Numbered from the stretch's first letter, positions 1 to 7,564 are shown. The stretch: 11,346 bases of DNA from Deltaproteobacteria bacterium (GCA_029939635.1 JAOZSN010000097.1:1-11346), one strand, 5' to 3'. A program made the numbers and translations. The notes: a model not told the origin generated them from the sequence alone.

Positions 1-95
1 AATTATTCAAGATACCCTCAATATTGCTCTCAAACCGGCTTAAGCGAAGATGGGGCACTAGCCAAACATTTACAGTCCTAAGTAGAACGGTAGGT

Positions 96-1142
96 ATGAG
101 CGACGGGAAACAAAAAATTGCAGTGGCCTTGAGTGGCGGGGTGGATTCTGCTGTCTGTTGCCGGTTATTGCAGGAGGAGTATGATGTCCTGGCCCTGTTC
201 ATGGATTTGGGCCAACCTGATTTGGAGGTACAGCGTCATAGAGTTACTGAGATGGCGGCTTTTCTTGGCGTAGAGTTGCAGATCGTGGATTTGTGCCGCG
301 AATTTGAGCAGCATGTGCTCCACTATTTCACCAGCAGCTATGGGCATGGTCTGACCCCAAACCCCTGTGTGGTTTGCAACCCGACGATTAAATGTGGATT
401 GTTGCTGGAAGCGGCCTTAGCCCAGGGCTGTGTTGCCATGGCCACTGGTCATTATGTCCGTATGGGGATGGTGGACGATGTGGCTTATTTGCGTTGTGGT
501 GTTGATTCTGCTAAAGATCAGTCCTACTTCCTCTGTGGTCTGAACCAGCATCAGTTACGGCATCTTCGTTTTCCCTTAGGGGCAAAACTAAAGAGCGAGG
601 TGTATGCTCTCGCTGAGGGTTTTGATCTGCCAGTGCGTGGTGGTGAGAGTCAGGATATCTGTTTCTTGCAGGGCTCATTGGCTGATTTTTTGGAGCAGCA
701 CCTGGATAGCACTACGGCTGGAGCTATTGTGGATAGCAGTGGCCGTGAACTTGGCAGGCATCAGGGTATTCAGCGCTATACCATTGGCCAGCGCCGCGGT
801 TTAGGTCTTCCGGCTGCCCATCCTCTCTATGTTGTGGCCCTGGATGGTGATAGAAATCAGGTGGTGGTGGGGCGTGATGAAGACCTTTTTCACTCCAGTA
901 TGCGAGTGGATAAGATAAATTGGTTGGCCGGTCAGGCACCGGAGCTGCCGTGGCAGGGTATGGTGAAAATTCGCTATCGTCACCAGGCTGTTTCAGCAAC
1001 CTTGAGTGAGGACGATAATGAACTCCGTGTTGTTTTTGCTGAACCACAACGGGCCATTACACCCGGTCAGTTTGCCGTGTTTTATGAGGATGATTTTTTA
1101 TTGGGTGGTGGTGTGATTGCCCTGAAAAAGGAAGGACTATAG
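96..1142 (+). CDS. mnmA: tRNA-specific 2-thiouridylase MnmA
   Basis: MnmA adenylates U34 in the wobble position of tRNA-Glu, -Gln and -Lys and inserts sulfur to give s2U34; it acts in the cytoplasm. The 348-aa product has the PP-loop ATP-binding motif SGGVDS (residues 13-18), the substrate segment ending TGHYVR (117-122), and both catalytic cysteine positions: Cys94 in NPCVVCN and Cys189 in SQDICF. The C-terminal half (about 210-345) is the usual pair of small beta domains. Length is normal for the family. I chose the ATG at 96 because homology begins a few residues later; the frame stays open upstream to a TTG at 24, but that extension is not MnmA-like. The Shine-Dalgarno sequence is weak (GGTAGG lies too close to the ATG). 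An extra cysteine, Cys91, makes a PCxxC motif where E. coli has PDxxC. The stop codon is 1 nt before mtaB, so the two are probably co-transcribed. Confidence 0.95.
   Translation: MSDGKQKIAVALSGGVDSAVCCRLLQEEYDVLALFMDLGQPDLEVQRHRVTEMAAFLGVELQIVDLCREFEQHVLHYFTSSYGHGLTPNPCVVCNPTIKCGLLLEAALAQGCVAMATGHYVRMGMVDDVAYLRCGVDSAKDQSYFLCGLNQHQLRHLRFPLGAKLKSEVYALAEGFDLPVRGGESQDICFLQGSLADFLEQHLDSTTAGAIVDSSGRELGRHQGIQRYTIGQRRGLGLPAAHPLYVVALDGDRNQVVVGRDEDLFHSSMRVDKINWLAGQAPELPWQGMVKIRYRHQAVSATLSEDDNELRVVFAEPQRAITPGQFAVFYEDDFLLGGGVIALKKEGL
1130..1136 (+). promoter_or_regulatory. Shine-Dalgarno sequence of mtaB
   Basis: GGAAGGA lies inside the last codons of mnmA, 7 nt before the GTG at 1144. It supports GTG as the mtaB start and indicates translation from the mnmA message. 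Confidence 0.7.
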
Positions 1143-1143
1143 A

Positions 1144-2481
1144 GTGCAAGATCCAGCCGTAGGTGAAAAAAAGATCAAGGTAGCCATCACCACCCTGGGC
1201 TGTAAGGTGAACCAGTATGAGTCCGCCTCTTTCCACTCAAGTTTTGTGGGGCGTGGGGTGGAGATTGTCCCTTTTAGCCACAAGGCTGATATCTATGTGA
1301 TTAATACCTGTGCCGTGACTAATAAGGCTGGGGCCCAATCGCGGCAGATCATCAGGAAGGCCTTGAAACGTAACCCTGAGGCCCGTCTAGTCGTCACGGG
1401 TTGTTATTCCCAGGTGGCAGCCCATGACATCCTTGATATTGCCGAGCAGCCCATCTGTATTGTCGGCAACGCCTATAAACATATGCTAGTGGAGTTTGCT
1501 CTGGCCTGTGATTATTGCGATCTTGAGATGTTCATGACCGATATCAGTCAAGTGCGGGAAATTTGTCATCTGTCGGTGGATCATTTTGACCGCCGTACTC
1601 GGGCCTATGTAAAGATTCAGGATGGCTGTAATAGTTTTTGTTCCTACTGTATTGTTCCCCTGGCCCGTGGCCGCAGCCGCAGTGTACCCATAGCGCTTGC
1701 CTTGGGACAGGTTCGCATGTTCACCATGGCTGGCTATCGGGAGATTGTTGTTACTGGTATCCATGTTGGTATGTATGGCCATGATTTGGCCCAGCCAGAG
1801 GATCTGACCACCTTCCTTGCCCAGGCTGCAGCCTTGCACCCTGAGACCCGCCTGCGCCTCAGCTCCCTGGAACCCGTGGAGCTTAATGAAGAAATGCTTG
1901 AGGTCTTCAGGGCCCACGCCAATCTACTGCCCCATCTCCATATACCCTTACAGAGTGGGGATAGTGGGGTTTTGGCTCGTATGAATCGGCGCTATGATGC
2001 GGAGCTCTTTCGCAAGGTTATTACGCGGGCCCATACTGTTCTGCCCCATGCTGCCATTGGCGTTGATATCATGGTTGGCTTTCCCGGTGAATCAGAGGAG
2101 GCCTTCATGAATAGCTATGAACTGCTGGAAAGCCTGCCCATCACCTATCTCCATGTGTTTCCATACTCCAGACGCCCTGGCACCCAGGCCGCTGAGATGA
2201 AAGAGCAGGTGCTGGGCAAGGTAAAGAGTGAGCGTGTTAAAAGTCTCCTGGCCTTGAGTCGTCGCAAAAAGACGGAATTTTATCAGCGTTTTATCGGTCA
2301 GACCATGCAGGTACTGGCCGAAAACAACAAAAACAAAAAAGGCCTTATGCGCGGCTTTAGCGAAAATTATATCCCCATCTTTTTTAAGGCCCCTGCCAAG
2401 GTGAAGAATAGCGTGGTGGCGGTGCGTATTGATAGAGTGGATGGGGAAGATGTCTTTGGGACAATGATAGAAAACGGTTAA
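1144..2481 (+). CDS. mtaB: tRNA t6A37 methylthiotransferase MtaB
   Basis: MtaB (YqeV type) is a radical-SAM enzyme that converts t6A37 to ms2t6A37 in tRNAs reading ANN codons. The 445-aa protein has the three-part methylthiotransferase architecture. The N-terminal domain carries three cluster-binding cysteines: Cys20 (TLGCKVNQYES), Cys56 (NTCAVTN) and Cys87 (VTGCYSQ). The radical-SAM core carries GCNSFCSYC, with cysteines 162, 166 and 169 binding the SAM cluster. A C-terminal TRAM-like RNA-binding domain spans about 383-443. TLGCKVNQYES and IPLQSG (267-272) fit MtaB better than MiaB or RimO. The start is GTG with a good Shine-Dalgarno, 1 nt after mnmA. The final codons and the TAA stop fall in the first heptamer of a repeat element, so the extreme C-terminus may have been set by that element. 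Confidence 0.92.
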   Translation: MQDPAVGEKKIKVAITTLGCKVNQYESASFHSSFVGRGVEIVPFSHKADIYVINTCAVTNKAGAQSRQIIRKALKRNPEARLVVTGCYSQVAAHDILDIAEQPICIVGNAYKHMLVEFALACDYCDLEMFMTDISQVREICHLSVDHFDRRTRAYVKIQDGCNSFCSYCIVPLARGRSRSVPIALALGQVRMFTMAGYREIVVTGIHVGMYGHDLAQPEDLTTFLAQAAALHPETRLRLSSLEPVELNEEMLEVFRAHANLLPHLHIPLQSGDSGVLARMNRRYDAELFRKVITRAHTVLPHAAIGVDIMVGFPGESEEAFMNSYELLESLPITYLHVFPYSRRPGTQAAEMKEQVLGKVKSERVKSLLALSRRKKTEFYQRFIGQTMQVLAENNKNKKGLMRGFSENYIPIFFKAPAKVKNSVVAVRIDRVDGEDVFGTMIENG

Positions 2482-2643
2482 CAGTTGCCGGTTTACGGTT
2501 TACGGTTTACGGAAGTCTATCTGGAAAAGGTGCTCATTCTCCTCTCGGCTTTGGTTTCGAAAGAATGTTCTTGCCCATGTGGTTAGCTGTGATTTTGTAG
2601 TGGTTCATCACCGTTAACTGTAAACCGTTAACCGTAAACTGTA
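2474..2643. repeat. Heptamer-based imperfect inverted repeat element
   Basis: The left arm (2474-2512) reads as five and a half 7-nt units: ACGGTTA, ACAGTTG, CCGGTTT, ACGGTTT, ACGGTTT, ACGG. The right arm (2611-2643) has the complementary units CCGTTAA, CTGTAAA, CCGTTAA, CCGTAAA, CTGTAG. The 32 nt at 2481-2512 match the reverse complement of 2611-2642 at 27 of 32 positions, with a 98-nt centre between them. The centre has no ORF of note. The element starts within the mtaB stop region and ends about 9 nt before the cinA start, so it fills the whole intergenic gap. In RNA the arms could form a long stem. There is no T-tract, so it is not a standard Rho-independent terminator. It could be a REP/MITE-like intergenic repeat family; that is an inference from form only. 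Confidence 0.75.
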
Positions 2644-2651
2644 GTTATATT

Positions 2652-3887
2652 ATGCTTGGTGAAATTATAGCCGTGGGTGATGAACTCACCTCTGGCCGCA
2701 TAGTCAATTCGACCAGTTATTTTGCTGCCAGTCATCTCTTTGCTGCTGGTCATAAGATAGCCCATATGGCCACGGTGGGAGATGAGGCGGGTAAGATTGG
2801 TACGGCTCTGTTACTGGCTTTGGGGCGGGCTGATTTTGTTGTGGTCACTGGGGGCTTAGGCTCTACCTCGGATGATATCACCGTGGAGGCTGTGGCTGAG
2901 GCTTTGGATCGGCCCCAGACCTTTTATCCCGAGATTTTTGCCAAAATCAAGGAGTGCAAGGCCTTTGCTAAGATGCCCTCCATGGAAAAGATGGCGTGGC
3001 TACCGTCTGGTGCTGAGGTGCTTAAACCTGGTGAGAAAATGGCAGGTTTTATGCTGCGTTATGAGGAAAAGCCGATTTTTTTCCTTCCCGGTGTGCCAAA
3101 CCAGATGCGTGAACTCATGCTGGACCGCGTTCTTCCTCGGTTGGCCACCTGGAAAGGGAGCTCATTAAGCTTGGTGCGCCAGCAGATATATAAGGTGTTT
3201 GGTCTTGGCGAGGCAGAGATTAATACGCTTCTGGCCCCTTTAGAGGAGCAGGGTGATGCCGTGCGTATCGGCTATTACCCAATGGCCGATGAGGTGCATG
3301 TTAGTCTCACTGTACGCGGTGAGACCAGTCGGGAGGCTGAGGCTCTATTTCTGAGCAATGAAGAGAAGGTACGAGCTGCCTTGGTGGAGGGCCTCTATGG
3401 CGAGGGTGCTGATACCATGGCCTCGGTTACAGGGGCGCTGTTGAGCAAGGCAAAACTGCGACTGGGTTTGGCCGAGTCATGCACTGGCGGTCTCATGGCC
3501 CATGAAATAACCGGGGTAGCAGGGAGTTCTGATTATTTTACCGGTTCTGTGGTGGCCTATGCCAATGAGGTTAAGGAAGGTGTTTTGGGTGTACAGCAGC
3601 AGACCCTGGTAGATCATGGTGCTGTTAGTGAAGAGACGGCCCGTGAGATGGCGCGTGGAGCCAGGAAGGTTCTGGGGGCAGATTTAGCAGTCTCTATTAC
3701 CGGTATAGCTGGCCCCACTGGTGGGACAGCAGAAAAACCGGTGGGTACGGTCTGCTTTAGTCTGGTTACCCCCGACAGCCAGCAGGAATACACCTTTCAT
3801 TTCAGCGGCAAACGCCCCTTGGTACAGGCCAAGGCCGCGACCATGGGGCTGGATTTGGTACGAAGGTATTTGCTGGAGCATGGTTGA
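2652..3887 (+). CDS. cinA: CinA: MoCF-like domain plus NMN amidohydrolase domain
   Basis: CinA-family proteins hydrolyse nicotinamide mononucleotide to nicotinic acid mononucleotide (PncC activity of the C-terminal domain), recycling pyridine nucleotides; the N-terminal domain has ADP-ribose pyrophosphatase activity in studied members. The 411-aa product shows both halves. The COG1058/MoCF fold begins EIIAVGDELTSG (4-15), with TGGLGSTSDD at 66-75 and FLPGVPNQM at 144-152. The PncC domain spans about 255-411, with AESCTGG at 274-280 and SITGIAGPTGG at 348-358. Length is normal. The ATG at 2652 matches the family N-terminus exactly, but no clear Shine-Dalgarno precedes it; the upstream DNA is the right arm of the heptamer repeat. 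It is convergent with gspG, with 29 bp between the stop codons. Confidence 0.93.
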   Translation: MLGEIIAVGDELTSGRIVNSTSYFAASHLFAAGHKIAHMATVGDEAGKIGTALLLALGRADFVVVTGGLGSTSDDITVEAVAEALDRPQTFYPEIFAKIKECKAFAKMPSMEKMAWLPSGAEVLKPGEKMAGFMLRYEEKPIFFLPGVPNQMRELMLDRVLPRLATWKGSSLSLVRQQIYKVFGLGEAEINTLLAPLEEQGDAVRIGYYPMADEVHVSLTVRGETSREAEALFLSNEEKVRAALVEGLYGEGADTMASVTGALLSKAKLRLGLAESCTGGLMAHEITGVAGSSDYFTGSVVAYANEVKEGVLGVQQQTLVDHGAVSEETAREMARGARKVLGADLAVSITGIAGPTGGTAEKPVGTVCFSLVTPDSQQEYTFHFSGKRPLVQAKAATMGLDLVRRYLLEHG

Positions 3888-3916
3888 GATATAAAAAAAC
3901 GAACCGCTGTTACCTT

Positions 3917-4366
3917 TTACTCCCAGCTACCAATATCCTTATCTTCCTTCTCGCCGCCCTCCTGGCCATCCAGGCCAAAGGAGGTAATATCCACCTCACC
4001 GTGTTGGCCGGGGTTCAGGTAGACATAGTCATTATTCCATGGGTCCTTGGGTAAGCCTTTGGCCAGATAGGGGCCATCCCATTTTTCCTGGCCGGGGTTG
4101 ACCACCAGCGACTCCAGGCCGTCTGATTGGCGGGGGTAGATTCCCACATCCATTCGGTAGGCATTGAGTGAGGTCATGAGCATCTCAATCTGGGTCTTGG
4201 CTGTTTGTTGTTTTGCCTTGCGAATACGGCCAAAGACCTTGGGTCCTACCACCGAGGCCAGCAGTCCTAAGATAACGATCACCGCCATGAGTTCAATGAG
4301 GGAAAAACCCGCCTGTGATTTTTGCCTGGAATTTGTGCTATTCTTATGGCATAAAGACTTTTTCAT
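3917..4366 (-). CDS. gspG: Type II secretion major pseudopilin GspG
   Basis: GspG is the main subunit of the type II secretion pseudopilus, made as a prepilin, cleaved and methylated by the prepilin peptidase, and assembled in the inner membrane. The 149-aa product has a 20-residue basic leader ending AG, then the mature start FSLIE with Phe+1 and Glu+5 (Glu25) and a hydrophobic helix (21-42). The globular part has the GspG pattern: GIYPRQSDGLESL, WDGPYL, LPKDPW and a calcium-loop-like end with DITSFGLDGQEGG. I chose the ATG at 4366 because AGGGAG (4373-4378) lies 6 nt upstream; an in-frame TTG at 4384 would add six residues and lie over that site. The rest of a gsp operon is absent here, so gspG stands alone between cinA and a TPR gene. 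Confidence 0.92.
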   Translation of the reverse strand: MKKSLCHKNSTNSRQKSQAGFSLIELMAVIVILGLLASVVGPKVFGRIRKAKQQTAKTQIEMLMTSLNAYRMDVGIYPRQSDGLESLVVNPGQEKWDGPYLAKGLPKDPWNNDYVYLNPGQHGEVDITSFGLDGQEGGEKEDKDIGSWE

Positions 4367-4407
4367 GATGTACTCCCTGAGCAAGAAAGATTGAATGGCT
4401 AGAGTTA

Positions 4408-4436
4408 TTTATCATAAATTAAGATAAGCACGTCAA
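4408..4436 (-). promoter_or_regulatory. Likely sigma-70 type promoter of gspG
   Basis: On the - strand, TTGACG (4431-4436) is followed by a 17-nt spacer and GATAAA (4408-4413), a 5/6 and a 4/6 match to the -35 and -10 consensus. Transcription would start near 4400, giving a leader of about 35 nt before the gspG ATG. The assignment is by eye only. Confidence 0.45.
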
Positions 4437-4495
4437 CCCAAAACCGCTTCAATCCTTAACCTATAACCTTATAAATAATTCAGCAAGGAATCTCT

Positions 4496-5083
4496 ATGAT
4501 CCCCAAAACTACTGTCTATCTTGTTGCCCTCGCCTGTCTTGGCGTGGGCTTTGTTGGTGGTGTTATCTTTTCTGCAGTACGTACAGCTCCTGTGGCTGTA
4601 AAAGTACAAGCTACACCGCCATCTGCACCCCAGGCGCCTAATATCGAGGGTAGGCAGACCATTGCCATGTTACAGCAGATCGTGGCTCAAGATCCCCAAA
4701 ATTATGAGGCCTGGGTGCGGCTGGGGAATACCTATTTTGATAGCCAGCAAGCCCATGAGGCCATTGAGGCCTATGAGAAGGCCCTGGCTATTCAGGATGG
4801 CTCTCCTGATGTGTGGACTGATCTTGGCGTTATGCACCGCCGCCATAAGAATCCGCAACAGGCCGTTATTTGTTTTGATGAGGCCTCCCGCCGTGATCCA
4901 CAGCATGTGAGTTCTCTTTTTAACAAAGGTTTTGTCCTGTTGGCTGATTTGAATGACAAGGAAGGAGCGATTAAGGCATGGGAGCAGGTAGTGGCAATTA
5001 ATCCCATGGCAGCAACCCCAAATGGTGACATGATCGGTAATCTCCTTGAAAATTTACGCAAGGATGTTGCTGCTGGGACATGA
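4496..5083 (+). CDS. Membrane-anchored tetratricopeptide repeat protein
   Basis: This 195-aa protein has one N-terminal membrane segment (about 7-28), a Pro/Ala-rich linker (31-49) and then three TPR units at roughly 69-102, 104-136 and 137-170. TPR hallmarks are visible, for example AWVRLGNTYF followed by EAIEAYEKALAI. The repeats would lie in the periplasm, where TPR scaffolds mediate protein-protein contact. The arrangement resembles the small NrfG/CcmH-like TPR proteins of cytochrome c maturation, but no cytochrome or ccm gene is nearby, so that role is not claimed. The ATG at 4496 has AAGGAA (4485-4490) 5 nt upstream. It is divergent from gspG across 129 bp. A broken lipoprotein-like ORF follows on the same strand. 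The TPR call is firm; the function is unknown. Confidence 0.85.
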   Translation: MIPKTTVYLVALACLGVGFVGGVIFSAVRTAPVAVKVQATPPSAPQAPNIEGRQTIAMLQQIVAQDPQNYEAWVRLGNTYFDSQQAHEAIEAYEKALAIQDGSPDVWTDLGVMHRRHKNPQQAVICFDEASRRDPQHVSSLFNKGFVLLADLNDKEGAIKAWEQVVAINPMAATPNGDMIGNLLENLRKDVAAGT

Positions 5084-5119
5084 TCACCTCTGCTTTTCGT
5101 CAGATATTGCTAGGTTGGT

Positions 5120-5309
5120 ATGCGGGTTATGGTCGTGATCTGTCTTGGCTTTTTCTGCAGCCTGGGTTGTAAATCAGAACGTTTGACTCTCCATGCTGCC
5201 CAGTGCCCAGGCCTCGCGTTGGGTAGAGGCCGAGGAGCTCAACGACTACGCCTTCCCGGCTGGCCATTGTAAACGTATTGATTTTGTCCAGCAGGAACAA
5301 TTGTGGTGA
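5120..5309 (+). pseudogene. Small lipoprotein-like ORF interrupted by a frameshift
   Basis: The ATG at 5120 opens a frame reading MRVMVVICLG, FFCSLGC, KSER: a basic start, a hydrophobic core and a lipobox-like SLGC. This looks like a lipoprotein signal. That frame then turns into Arg-rich, unconvincing sequence ending at a TAA near 5270. In the +1 frame, from about 5190, a protein-like tail appears (ASRWVEAEELNDYAFPAG, then HCKRIDFVQQEQLW), ending at TGA 5307-5309. Removing one base in CTCTCC (5188-5193) would join both parts into one lipoprotein of about 60 aa. A weak AGG (5112-5114) precedes the ATG. It could be a decayed gene, a sequencing error or chance. I recognise no family. The tail frame alone also has an ATG at 5193 (38 aa). 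Confidence 0.35.
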
Positions 5310-5322
5310 CTTAGTCCACCAC
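5303..5322. repeat. Stem-loop covering two convergent stop codons
   Basis: GTGGTGAC (5303-5310) pairs with GTCCACCAC (5314-5322) around a TTA loop, with one bulged base. The loop TTA is the complement of the kinase TAA stop, and the left arm contains the TGA of the frameshifted ORF. There is no T-tract on either strand, so terminator function is doubtful. Confidence 0.4.
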
Positions 5323-7494
5323 CTTTGCTATCACCTCTGAGATGGCCTTGCTGTTGATGGGCTTGCTGATATAGTCATTCATCCCTGCCTCCAGGCATTT
5401 TTCCCTATCACCTTTCATGGCGTTGGCGGTCATGGCAATGATGGGTATGGCCGACAGGTTCTCGTTCTTTTCTTTTTTTCGTATCTCTCGGGTGGCAGTG
5501 ATGCCATCCATCTCCGGCATTTGCATATCCATAAAAATCAGGTCAAAGTCGTCCGCAAAGGCGGCGACCACACCGATTGCGCCATTTTCTGCCACCTTGA
5601 CTGTGTGACCAAGTTTCGTGAGCATACGGCTGGCCAGTTTGATATTTACCAGGTTATCCTCCACCAAGAGAATATGGCAACTACGGGTGGGCACGGGAGC
5701 TTGGTCTGGTGCTGGCGTACCCCTTTTTGTGATGACTTTGCCCAGTGGAAAGGTGAGTTCAAAAAAGAAACTGCTACCGTGTCCAGGCTCACTTGTGACC
5801 TGTAGCGTTTCTCCTCCCATGAGCCTGATGAGTTGATTGGAGATGGTTAACCCTAGTCCTGTACCACCAAAATTACGAGTGACAGAGCCATCGGCTTGGG
5901 TAAAGGCATCAAAGATGGCAGATTGTTGGTTAAAAGGGATACCTATACCGGTATCTTTGACAGTAAACACAAAAGTCATCTCTTTTTCTGACTGCCTTTG
6001 GTTGACTATGCTCAGGGTAATACCACCCTTACTGGTGAATTTGACGCCATTACCGATGAGGTTGGTCAGTATTTGTTGAAGTCGGCTGGGGTCACCAATG
6101 AGGTAATGTTCCAGTGGTGGCACAGAGCAAAGCAGTTCAATACCCTTTTCCTGGGTTCGGCCAGTGTTAATCGCCACCAGGGAATTAATGGTTTCATGTA
6201 AATCAAAGGGTATCTGTTCTATCTCCAGTTTGCCTGCCTCAATCTTGGAAAAGTCGAGGATGTCATTAATGAGCTGGAGTAGAGAAATGCCAGCCTGATT
6301 GACATTTTCCAGGCATTCTTGCTGTTCTTGGTCAAGTTTGGTGGCCAGAGCCACCTCGGTAAAACCGATGATGGCATTCATCGGAGTTCTGATTTCATGG
6401 CTCATATTAGCCAGAAATTCACTCTTTGCCTGGTTGGCCAAGCTAAGTTCTTCATTGCTATGGGTCAGCTCTGCTGTACGTTCGGCAATGGTTTCCTCCA
6501 GGGTTTCCTGGTGGGCAGCCAACTGTTTTTCTGTCTGTTGCCGGCGGCGAATATTTTGTATCAGCATGACAATGATGGTAAGCAGGATGGTGGCGATGAA
6601 GAACCCTGCCAGTAGGAGTTGTCTCTGGATGGGTTGAAGCGAGGCTGTCTGTGTTTCATCGCAGGCAAGGATGAGCTGCCAATCAGGAATGTTAAGCTGG
6701 GAGCGGTATACAGCATGGGGGATAGTATTGATGCTGGCTGTGTTTTTACTGAGATCCCACTCCAGGGGAAGCAGTTTCTCTGCGGCGAATTGACGACTGG
6801 TAAGTAATGCGGTTCTGGTCTGTTCCGAGACAGGATAGGCCAGCTTAAAACGCCATTGGGGTTGGTTGCTGGCAAAGATGACACCGTTTGGCGAGAGCAG
6901 GGCAACCGGATTATGTTTTTGGCCGAGCATGCCATCAATGGCATTAAGCCCCATTTTTATCACCAGCACCCCGATAATTGTCTCTGTGTCTGAGTGCACT
7001 GGGGTACTAAAGTAGATGCCTCGTTTATTAGTGGTGACTCCCAGGGCTGGGTAGATAAAGCTGTCACCAGCCATGGCCTTGGTGAAATAGGGGCGAAAGC
7101 TGTAATTTTTACTGGTGAGGGATTTGTTGTTTCCGTAAGGGGAGCAGCCGACCACTGTTCCTTTGCTGTCCAGTACGTAGATAATGGCAGCCTTGCTGAC
7201 TTCTTTGATGCCACTGAGCAGAGCCAGGAGTTCGGCATTATCTGCTTGGCTTTGATGGCTGAGAACAGTCTGCAGGTGGGGATTTTTAGCCAGAATATGT
7301 AAGGTGCCCAGTTGGGTGGAAAAGTGGCTGTTCATCTCTGTGGAGAAAGAGATGAGACGCTGTTTGATGCTGTTGAGCTGATTGTCGTGGTGCAGCCGGT
7401 TGGCTGCGGCAAAAAAAGAGGTAGCCAGAATGAACATACCTGCCAGCCAGGCCAGCAAATAAAGAGGCCACTGGTATTTTGTTTTGTTGTCCAT
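5311..7494 (-). CDS. Hybrid sensor histidine kinase with DctB-like periplasmic sensor
   Basis: This 727-aa inner-membrane kinase autophosphorylates on His and passes the phosphate to its own receiver. Visible in order: membrane segment 1 (about 11-31); a periplasmic dCache-like sensor (about 35-285) with YSFRPYF (131-137) and GVTTNKRGIYFSTPV (152-166), the pattern of DctB-type C4-dicarboxylate sensors; membrane segment 2 (about 293-313); a coiled linker; HisKA with SHEIRTPMN (His366); HATPase with the N box around Asn482, G1 DTGIGIP (514-520) and G2 GGTGLGL (543-549); and a receiver (about 607-725) with acidic residues 612-613, phosphoacceptor Asp656, Thr689 and Lys711. All catalytic residues are present. 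There is no HPt domain and no output regulator gene in the window, so the next relay partner lies elsewhere. The ligand is inferred only from sensor type. No clear Shine-Dalgarno precedes the ATG at 7494. Confidence 0.92.
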   Translation of the reverse strand: MDNKTKYQWPLYLLAWLAGMFILATSFFAAANRLHHDNQLNSIKQRLISFSTEMNSHFSTQLGTLHILAKNPHLQTVLSHQSQADNAELLALLSGIKEVSKAAIIYVLDSKGTVVGCSPYGNNKSLTSKNYSFRPYFTKAMAGDSFIYPALGVTTNKRGIYFSTPVHSDTETIIGVLVIKMGLNAIDGMLGQKHNPVALLSPNGVIFASNQPQWRFKLAYPVSEQTRTALLTSRQFAAEKLLPLEWDLSKNTASINTIPHAVYRSQLNIPDWQLILACDETQTASLQPIQRQLLLAGFFIATILLTIIVMLIQNIRRRQQTEKQLAAHQETLEETIAERTAELTHSNEELSLANQAKSEFLANMSHEIRTPMNAIIGFTEVALATKLDQEQQECLENVNQAGISLLQLINDILDFSKIEAGKLEIEQIPFDLHETINSLVAINTGRTQEKGIELLCSVPPLEHYLIGDPSRLQQILTNLIGNGVKFTSKGGITLSIVNQRQSEKEMTFVFTVKDTGIGIPFNQQSAIFDAFTQADGSVTRNFGGTGLGLTISNQLIRLMGGETLQVTSEPGHGSSFFFELTFPLGKVITKRGTPAPDQAPVPTRSCHILLVEDNLVNIKLASRMLTKLGHTVKVAENGAIGVVAAFADDFDLIFMDMQMPEMDGITATREIRKKEKNENLSAIPIIAMTANAMKGDREKCLEAGMNDYISKPINSKAISEVIAKVVD

Positions 7495-7564
7495 AGTGAA
7501 GTTTAGTATAGATGGTCAAGGCAGGGCAAATAAAATTTTAGAGTATTTTATCGAGAAAATATAC

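Noticed and set aside
1..81. Open frames at the left edge that could be the tail of an upstream gene (one ending at TAA 79-81, another at TAA 41-43).
   Set aside because: Only 13 to 26 codons are visible in competing frames and none matches a family I recognise.
24..95. A 24-residue N-terminal extension of MnmA from a TTG.
   Set aside because: MnmA homology starts just after the ATG at 96, and the extension has no Shine-Dalgarno and is unlike the family.
3888..3916. A possible gspG terminator: a T7 run on the - strand after gspG (3893-3899).
   Set aside because: The preceding sequence can form only a 3-bp stem, too weak for a Rho-independent terminator.
5080..5172. A 30-aa ORF whose ATG overlaps the TPR stop (ATGA).
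   Set aside because: The overlap suggests coupling, but the peptide is short, resembles nothing, and the competing frame has a better lipoprotein signal.
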